Source of the DNA: Actinomycetospora corticicola
GTDB taxonomy: Bacteria; Actinomycetota; Actinomycetes; Mycobacteriales; Pseudonocardiaceae
DNA length: 64,000 nucleotides
NCBI RefSeq assembly: GCF_013409505.1
Contig: NZ_JACCBN010000001.1
Span: forward strand, 2,170,001 to 2,234,000
Direction of reading: 5' to 3'
A model generated the notes under the pieces. That model was not told where the DNA came from and searched no databases. It was given only the letters and a program-made list of their open reading frames with translations. A program made the position numbers and the translations under genes. This document shows positions 59,070-64,000 of this stretch, one piece after another; position 1 is the stretch's first letter; each line of letters begins with the position of its first letter.

Positions 59070-60167
59070 TTACAGGTCGACAGTGCAGTCACCGGAAGCG
59101 GCGGTGACGCAGGTCTGGACGGTGCGGGTGGACTGGTCGGTGTCGGCGACGCGCGACTCGGTGCCGTCGCGCAGGTCGCGGACCGCGCCGCTGCTCAGGG
59201 GCGCGACGCAGGTGTGGCAGATGCCCATGCGGCAGCCGAAGGGCATCGGGATGCCGGCCTGCTCGCCGGCCTGGAGGACGGTCGTGGCGCCGTCGGTCTC
59301 GACGGTGCGACCGCTGCGGGCGAACGTGATGGTCCCGCCCTCGGCGGAGCCGGAGAACGAGGCCGCGAACCGCTCGAGGTGCAGCGCGTCGGTGCGGCCC
59401 GCGTCGGCGAAGGACTTCTCGGCGTCGTCGAGCATCTCGGCGGGGCCGCAGGCCCAGGTCTGGCGCTCGCGCCAGTCCGGGACGACGTCGTCGAGCCCCG
59501 CGGGGAGCGCGAGGTGCCCCTCGGTGCGGGTGTGGCGCTGCACGATCCGCCACGACGGGTGGCGGCGGGCCAGCAGGTCGAGCTCGTCGGCGAACAGGGC
59601 CCGGTCGGCGTCGGGGGCGGAGTGCACGAGCACCACGTCCTCGCCCGCGTCCGGACGCCGGTCCAGCGACCGCAGCATCGCCATGACCGGGGTGATCCCG
59701 GAGCCCGCCGTCAGGAAGAGGACCTTCTCCGGCAGCGGGTCGGGCAGGACGAACTCGCCGGCCGGCGGGGCCAGGCGCACGACGGTCCCGGGCTCGACGC
59801 CGTTCACGAGGTGCTGCGAGGCGAACCCGTCCGGCATCGCGCGGACGGTGATCACGAGCCGCTTGCCGTCGCGGGCGGGCGGCGTGGTCAGCGAGTACGA
59901 GCGCCACACGAAGCGGCCGTCGATCGCGACCCCGATGCCGATGTACTGGCCGGCGGCGTGCGGGAAGTCCCAGCCCCAGCCGGGCTCGACGACGATCGTC
60001 GCCGCGTCCTCGGCCTCGGGGGTGACGCTGACGATACGGCCCCGCAGCTCTCGGGCGGACCACAGCGGGTTGATCAGGGTCAGGTAGTCGTCGGGGAGCA
60101 GCGGCGTGGTCAGGCGGGTCGCGAGGTCCCGCCAGCGCCGGGCGCGGCTCGAGAGTGCGGCCGTCAC
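59070..60167 (-). CDS. Ferredoxin-type NAD(P)H reductase with C-terminal [2Fe-2S] domain, second copy
   Basis: A 365-residue reductase of the FAD, NAD(P), [2Fe-2S] order: RSYSLTTPP (FAD), LFLTAGSGITPVMAML (NAD(P)), WACGPAEMLDD and the plant-type cluster CRMGICHTCVAPLSSG. Electrons go to the adjacent desaturase. It has about 28 more residues than the first copy, mainly between domains. It begins the operon; a GGTACC-type palindrome lies 29-43 bp upstream. Confidence 0.9.
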   Translation of the reverse strand: MTAALSSRARRWRDLATRLTTPLLPDDYLTLINPLWSARELRGRIVSVTPEAEDAATIVVEPGWGWDFPHAAGQYIGIGVAIDGRFVWRSYSLTTPPARDGKRLVITVRAMPDGFASQHLVNGVEPGTVVRLAPPAGEFVLPDPLPEKVLFLTAGSGITPVMAMLRSLDRRPDAGEDVVLVHSAPDADRALFADELDLLARRHPSWRIVQRHTRTEGHLALPAGLDDVVPDWRERQTWACGPAEMLDDAEKSFADAGRTDALHLERFAASFSGSAEGGTITFARSGRTVETDGATTVLQAGEQAGIPMPFGCRMGICHTCVAPLSSGAVRDLRDGTESRVADTDQSTRTVQTCVTAASGDCTVDL

Positions 60168-60195
60168 GGTGTCTCCTCTGCCTGGTGAATTGCTA

Positions 60196-60210
60196 GGTAC
60201 CAGAAGTACC
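60196..60210. promoter_or_regulatory. GGTACC-N3-AGTACC palindrome before the second desaturase operon
   Basis: GGTACCAGAAGTACC is an imperfect 15-bp inverted repeat 29-43 bp before the reductase ATG (60167). It resembles the motif at 17502-17516 before the GntR gene. Further GGTTACC and GGTACC words follow at 60221-60243. Confidence 0.45.
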
Positions 60211-60387
60211 GGACACCTGAGGTTACCGCTACCCGCGGTACCGAAAACACGGCACGATCCGGCTCACAGTCGCGTCTGTGCGCCCGGTCACCCGGCTCCG
60301 AGCCCGGTAATTAGTTCCCGACGACGGGCTCCCACGGCCTGCTCCCCCTCGGTTGACTCGATCTCGACCGACTCGTGAGGAGAACCC

Positions 60388-60882
60388 GTGACGCTCGTGG
60401 ATCTGGTGGTGCTCGCCGTCGTCGCCCTCGCCGCCTGGCGCGGCTGGCGGCGGGGCGGGACGTCCCTGGTGCTCTCCCTGGCCGGGGCCGTCCTCGGGGT
60501 GATCGCGGGTGCCGCGATCGCCGGGTGGTGGGACGCCGCGTCCACCCCGTTGCTGATCGCCTGCGTGCTGGTGGCCGGGCTGATCGGCCTGGGCCTCGGG
60601 CGTCGGCTCGCCGACACCCTCGCCGCACGCGCCGGGGGCCGCTACGCGCGGCCGGTGCTCGTCGACCGCATCGTCGGGGTGGTGGCGCACGGCGGGCTGG
60701 CGCTGGTGGTCTGCGTCCTGGCCGGCGCGGCCGCGATGGCGGTCGGCCCGGCGTGGGCCTCGCGGGCCGCCGAGGGCAGCGGGGTCCTGACGACGGCCGC
60801 CGACCACCTCCCCACCCCCGCGCAGGTCGCGGGCCAGGTGCCGGGGCTGGAGCGGGTCACCGCCATCGGGGCGGACCGATGA
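60388..60882 (+). CDS. CvpA-family membrane protein
   Basis: A 164-residue protein with four predicted helices and a CvpA/colicin-V-production-like pattern: VDLVVLAVVALAAWRGWRRGGTSLVLSLAGAVLG at the start, a second helix pair near 55-75 (LIACVLVAGLIGLGLGRRLAD), then VDRIVGVVAHGGLALVVC. Role unknown; CvpA proteins affect envelope and secretion. GTG 60388 has GAGGAG upstream. It overlaps the next gene by 4 bp in a three-gene operon with two FHA proteins. Confidence 0.78.
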   Translation: MTLVDLVVLAVVALAAWRGWRRGGTSLVLSLAGAVLGVIAGAAIAGWWDAASTPLLIACVLVAGLIGLGLGRRLADTLAARAGGRYARPVLVDRIVGVVAHGGLALVVCVLAGAAAMAVGPAWASRAAEGSGVLTTAADHLPTPAQVAGQVPGLERVTAIGADR

Positions 60883-62135
60883 CCAGGACGAAGCTCGTCA
60901 CCGGCGGCGTCCTCGCGGGCGTGCTGCTCCTGTGGTGGACCACCGGCTCGCTGCTGGTCGCGGTGCTGATCGTCGTCCTGGTGGCGCTCGCCGCGGGGCT
61001 CGTCGTCGTGGTCGCGGCCTGGGCGCGTCCGCGTCCGGAGCCGCTCGCCACTCCCCCGTCCACCACCGCGACCGTCGACCTGGCGGCGGCCCCGTCCGGG
61101 GGCGCCCCGGTCCGCCGTGTCCTGCGCACGCTGCTGGCCCGGCCGTGGGTGCACGGCGACGGCCTGCTGCGGGTCACCGCGGAGCGCCTCGACGGCGACG
61201 ACGCCCTGGTGTGGACCCCGCGCGGGCAGCAGGTGGCCGCACCGCACCTCTGGGTGGAGTGGAACCCCGTCGACGGCGCCGAGATCGCCGGACGGCGCCC
61301 GCTCGAGGCGCTCGCCCGCGAGCTCGCCGAGGGCTACGTCGAGCACGGCCGCGAGCGCGGGGTGCGCCGCCTGGCCGAGCGCACCTGGGTGCACCTCCTG
61401 GTCTCCGACGACGTGCCCCTCGGGCGCGCCGTCGTCACCGCGGCCTTCTCGGAGCCGCAACGGACGCCCGTCGCCGCCGCGTGTGCGGCGACGGCGACCC
61501 CTCTCGCCCCGGCGCGGGGAGCGGGAGGGGGATCGGCCCGGATCGGGACGGGTCGTGTCGGGGACGGCCGGGGCAGCGGTCCCGTCCCACCGGGGTCCGG
61601 GGGCGGGAGGCGCGCCCCCGGATTCCCGGTTCTCCCGGCGCCCCGGTCCGGTGGACGTGGCGAGCCGCTGACGTCCGTCGTCGGCGACGGGCCACGGCCG
61701 GCACGCGGGGGCGGCGCCCTCGCGGCGCTCGCCACCCGGGTCGGGGCGGTCCCCGCGGCGCTGCGCACGCTCGTCGTGCGGCGCACCGCGGCGGTGCTCG
61801 TCGTGGAGGACGCGGCGGGCGCGCGGCTGACCGACACCGAGCTGACGGGCGCGACCGAACTGGGCCGCGACCCCTCCGCGGGCCTCGTCGTCGAGCACCC
61901 CGGGGTGTCCTGGCGCCACCTGCGCCTCGCGCCCGATCGCACGGGCCGCTGGATCGCGACCGACCTCGGGTCCACCAACGGCACCCGCGTCGACGGGCGG
62001 CGCATCGAGGGCCCGACCCCGCTGCCGCCCGGGTCCGAGATCACGCTCGGCTCCGACGGTCCCCGGCTCCGCCTGCTCACCGCGGAGGGGACCGACCCGG
62101 CCCCGACCACCCAGGTCCTCGCCCGGGGATACTGA
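60879..62135 (+). CDS. Membrane-anchored FHA-domain protein with DUF3662-like region
   Basis: A 418-residue protein: two N-terminal membrane helices (about 8-50), a cytoplasmic alpha/beta region (about 80-200, ALARELAEGYVEHGRERGVRRLAERTWVHLLVSDDVPLGRAVVTAAF) that resembles DUF3662 of FhaA proteins, a long Gly/Pro/Arg-rich linker (about 200-290) and a C-terminal FHA domain (about 325-410) with ELGRDPSAGLVV, the SWRHLRL phosphothreonine-binding block and DLGSTNGTRVDG. It would bind phosphothreonine, so it probably acts below a Ser/Thr kinase. Confidence 0.84.
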   Translation: MTRTKLVTGGVLAGVLLLWWTTGSLLVAVLIVVLVALAAGLVVVVAAWARPRPEPLATPPSTTATVDLAAAPSGGAPVRRVLRTLLARPWVHGDGLLRVTAERLDGDDALVWTPRGQQVAAPHLWVEWNPVDGAEIAGRRPLEALARELAEGYVEHGRERGVRRLAERTWVHLLVSDDVPLGRAVVTAAFSEPQRTPVAAACAATATPLAPARGAGGGSARIGTGRVGDGRGSGPVPPGSGGGRRAPGFPVLPAPRSGGRGEPLTSVVGDGPRPARGGGALAALATRVGAVPAALRTLVVRRTAAVLVVEDAAGARLTDTELTGATELGRDPSAGLVVEHPGVSWRHLRLAPDRTGRWIATDLGSTNGTRVDGRRIEGPTPLPPGSEITLGSDGPRLRLLTAEGTDPAPTTQVLARGY

Positions 62136-62139
62136 CGCC

Positions 62140-62922
62140 GTGCGGCTGCCGGGCGTCGGGCGTCTCCCCCTGGGCGGGTTGGCGCTGCTCGACGTCCGCA
62201 CCGAGCGGCGGCTCTCCGTGCCGTGGGGCGACACGGCCACCATCGGGCGCAACGCCGCCGGCGACCGGCACGTCCACGTCGACGACGACCAGGTCTCCCG
62301 GGTCGCCGCGGAGATCGAGATCCGGGACGACGCCTACCTCGTGATCAACCGGCAGCGCCACGGCGGGCAGCTGACCCTCGTGGTACCCGGCGTCGCCGGT
62401 CAGGACCGGATCCGTGCCGGCAACGGTCTGCTCGTCCGCGACTCGCGGGCCTCGCTCGGCCTCTGGCTGGCCGACGGACGCGAGGTGACGCTGGCACTGC
62501 TCGCGTTCGCCCCCACCGCCGCGGCGGCCGACCGCGACGACCTCACCGGCGGCCGGACCGTGAACGCCGAGCTGCCCACCGACGAGACGTGGTGGTCGGT
62601 GCTGGTCGCCGCGTGCGGGCCGACCCTCATCGCCGCCGCCCTGAGCCCGGACGGGACCGCGCGCGACGTTCACGGTGACGCCGACCAGATCGCGGGCTGG
62701 CACCGCACCTCGGGCCGGCCCGTCCCGAGCCCGAAGACGCAGAGCGAGGCCTTCCGGCACGCCCAGCGCTGGTTGCGCGGGGTGCGCCTGAACGACAAGA
62801 CCCGCGGGTGGCGGGTGGCCGTCGTCGACCAGGTGATCGGCCTCCGGCTGGTGACCCTCGACGACGTCCGGCGGCTCTTCCCGGCCGAGGTCCCGACCCC
62901 CCTCGTTCCCCGGCCGTCCTGA
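62140..62922 (+). CDS. FHA-like domain protein with uncharacterised C-terminal region
   Basis: A 260-residue protein. Residues about 25-125 read as an FHA fold: VPWGDTATIGRNAAGDRHVHVDDDQVSRVAAEIEI carries the GR, the Ser-Arg recognition segment and the strand pattern, though the NG motif is weak. A TWWSVLVAACGPTLIAAAL helix and the C-terminal SEAFRHAQRWLRGVRLNDKTRGWRVAVVDQVIG region (about 195-230) are not recognised. It starts GTG 62140, 4 bp after the stop of the preceding FHA gene. Confidence 0.72.
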   Translation: MRLPGVGRLPLGGLALLDVRTERRLSVPWGDTATIGRNAAGDRHVHVDDDQVSRVAAEIEIRDDAYLVINRQRHGGQLTLVVPGVAGQDRIRAGNGLLVRDSRASLGLWLADGREVTLALLAFAPTAAAADRDDLTGGRTVNAELPTDETWWSVLVAACGPTLIAAALSPDGTARDVHGDADQIAGWHRTSGRPVPSPKTQSEAFRHAQRWLRGVRLNDKTRGWRVAVVDQVIGLRLVTLDDVRRLFPAEVPTPLVPRPS

Positions 62923-62981
62923 CGGTTCGCGCCGTGTCCTCTCGCCCCCCGGGGGTGTGAGGTCGTACGGTGCTCAATCGT

Positions 62982-63038
62982 GTCGCGTCACGCGACGTGA
63001 AGGGGGGCCGCGTCACCGTCCATACCGGACGGGTGACG
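62982..63038. promoter_or_regulatory. Two palindromes in the MarR promoter region
   Basis: GTCGCGTCACGCGAC (62982-62996) is a perfect 15-bp palindrome. 63011-63038 is an imperfect inverted repeat (CGTCACC, GTCC, then GGAC, GGTGACG, with one bulged base). Both lie 105-161 bp before the MarR ATG and are candidate operators. Confidence 0.5.
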
Positions 63039-63142
63039 TGCTGTACGCGTCGGACGGAGTGCGCGGTCGGTCTTCACCACCGAGGACGACTCCTCGTGAC
63101 CGCCCGTACCGCCGTTCGGCGCCCTGGGGGAACGGGGACGAG

Positions 63143-63670
63143 ATGACTGGGGACGACGACCGGAAGGCCGGGAGCGGCGAGACCGACGGGGCGGGGAGGG
63201 GCCGGGGGCGGCCCACGACGCCCGACCGGCTGCGGGGAGCACCGGGCTTCCTCGCACGCCGCCTCTACCAGGCGTACGCCGCCGCGTGGTTGCGGCACGT
63301 GGACACGACGCTCACCGGACCACAGTTCGCGGTGCTCACGGCGGTCCGCGAGTACCCGGAGGTCGACCAGGGGTCGCTGGCCGCCAGTGTGGCGCTCGAC
63401 CGCTCGACCATGGCCGACGTGTGCAAGCGGCTCGAGGACCGGGCCCTGATCCGCCGGGACACCGCACCGTCCGACGGTCGGCGCAAGCTGCTGTCGATGA
63501 CCGACCAGGGCTCCGCGCTCCTGGACGACGTCACCGCCAAGGTCGCCCGCCTCAACGCGGACCTCATGGGCGTGCCCGACGGCGCGGCCGACTCCGACGG
63601 CGAGCTCGCCGGCCTGCTCGGTGAGCTGGACCGGCTCTGCAGCCGCTGGGAGAAGGTGGCCGAGGGCTGA
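63143..63670 (+). CDS. MarR-family transcriptional regulator
   Basis: A 175-residue regulator with a 38-residue Gly/Arg/Asp-rich N-terminal extension, then the MarR core: FLARRLYQAYAAAWLRHVD, LTGPQFAVLTAV, QGSLAASVALDRSTMADVCKRLE (recognition helix) and LIRRDTAPSDGRRKLLSMTD (wing). ATG 63143 follows GGGGACGAG. It is preceded by two palindromes in a 220-bp gap, which suggest autoregulation. Target genes are not obvious in the window. Confidence 0.86.
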   Translation: MTGDDDRKAGSGETDGAGRGRGRPTTPDRLRGAPGFLARRLYQAYAAAWLRHVDTTLTGPQFAVLTAVREYPEVDQGSLAASVALDRSTMADVCKRLEDRALIRRDTAPSDGRRKLLSMTDQGSALLDDVTAKVARLNADLMGVPDGAADSDGELAGLLGELDRLCSRWEKVAEG

Positions 63671-63698
63671 CCGCGCCGGTCCGGCCGCGGCCGCACCG

Positions 63699-64000
63699 TC
63701 ACGCGGCGCCCGCGCAGGCGGCCTCGCCGGGCGGTGGGCCGAGCGGGTCGGACGCGTCGACGTCGACGACGGCACCGGCCGCGGAGCGGAGCTCGCAGCG
63801 CACGACGGTGGCCGCGGGACGACCGGGCGGGCCCGCCACCCGCGCCCACAGCCAGTTGCCGTGCTCGTAGGGGACGGGCAGCACGACCGCCGGGCGCTGC
63901 GGGGACAGCTCGACCGGTGTGGCGTCGACCCCCTCCCCCTGCAGTCCGGAGGGGTTCCGCTGCCGGGTGTCGAACCAGACGGTCGTCGGCTCGTCGGTCT
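63699..64000 (-). CDS. Uncharacterised protein, 5' end beyond the window
   Basis: The 99 visible C-terminal residues (TDEPTTVWFDTRQRNPSGLQ, then VLPVPYEHGNWLWARVAGPPGRP, VVRCELRSAAGAVVD) form a beta-rich domain ending in a Cys residue. No family is recognised. The frame is open to the window edge, so the true N-terminus is unknown. It is convergent with the MarR gene, 28 bp apart. Confidence 0.55.
   Translation of the reverse strand, partial: TDEPTTVWFDTRQRNPSGLQGEGVDATPVELSPQRPAVVLPVPYEHGNWLWARVAGPPGRPAATVVRCELRSAAGAVVDVDASDPLGPPPGEAACAGAA

Noticed and set aside
1..64000. tRNA, rRNA, CRISPR arrays or IS elements
   Set aside because: I looked for T-loop sequences, evenly spaced identical repeats and transposase motifs and found none; a covariance-model search was not possible.

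Overview
The window is about 64 kb of very GC-rich DNA from an actinobacterium. It holds genes for phosphatidylinositol mannoside (PIM) synthesis (pimA, pgsA, a PIM acyltransferase), a DUF222/HNH protein, DUF397, an ECF42-type sigma factor with a DGPF partner, and many GTG starts with 4-bp gene overlaps. This fits Pseudonocardiales or Mycobacteriales (for example Pseudonocardia or Actinomycetospora); the genus is inference. I see no rRNA, tRNA, CRISPR array, IS element or replication origin. About 66 genes fill the window, two of them cut by its ends, and no gene-free stretch exceeds 300 bases.

Layout. 1-938: 5' part of pimA. 981-4650: an Lrp regulator, a DUF998 membrane protein, and a DGPF/ECF42 pair whose sigma factor carries a degenerate tyrosine-recombinase-like tail. 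4596-11249: a five-gene trehalose/glucose operon (otsB, GH65 phosphorylase, beta-phosphoglucomutase, ROK glucokinase, MFS sugar porter) preceded by a perfect CRP-type site. A ROK repressor and a class III nucleotidyl cyclase follow (11435-13918). 13919-21060: short-chain dehydrogenase, esterase, GntR, CGNR, VOC, DUF427, and a quinone reductase/MarR pair. 21053-25301: thrS, HIT, pgsA and PIM acyltransferase in the conserved order, but with pimA displaced by 20 kb. 25355-31749: esterase, PucR, STAS, GAF-ANTAR, and a first desaturase/ferredoxin-reductase pair. 31844-34927: Fe-type dehydrogenase, enolase-superfamily enzyme and IclR. 34964-38545: DUF389, a small membrane protein, a PheC-like lipoprotein, a RibD-like reductase and a MOSC protein.

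38570-45033 is the most coherent accessory system: a DasR-like GntR gene behind two dre-like operators, then a kinase-MurQ fusion, AnmK, NagA and a sodium:solute symporter. Together they would import cell-wall amino sugars and convert them to glucosamine-6-phosphate. 45040-51921: DUF397, prpB with a fully coding-like stretch after its amber stop, an ACT protein, and a peptide-type ABC transporter without ATPase genes coupled to a PabB-PabC fusion. 51984-57659: mostly uncharacterised genes, a DUF222/HNH protein, a MetE-like barrel and a secreted cadherin-like protein. 57860-60167: a second desaturase/reductase pair. 60388-64000: a CvpA/FHA/FHA operon, a MarR gene and a truncated gene.

Regulatory DNA is unusually legible here. 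Good inverted repeats sit in front of the MarR, IclR, GntR, ROK and DGPF genes, and three similar ROK-type sites hint at a small regulon. All functional calls are from reading translated sequence and motifs; no database search was run.
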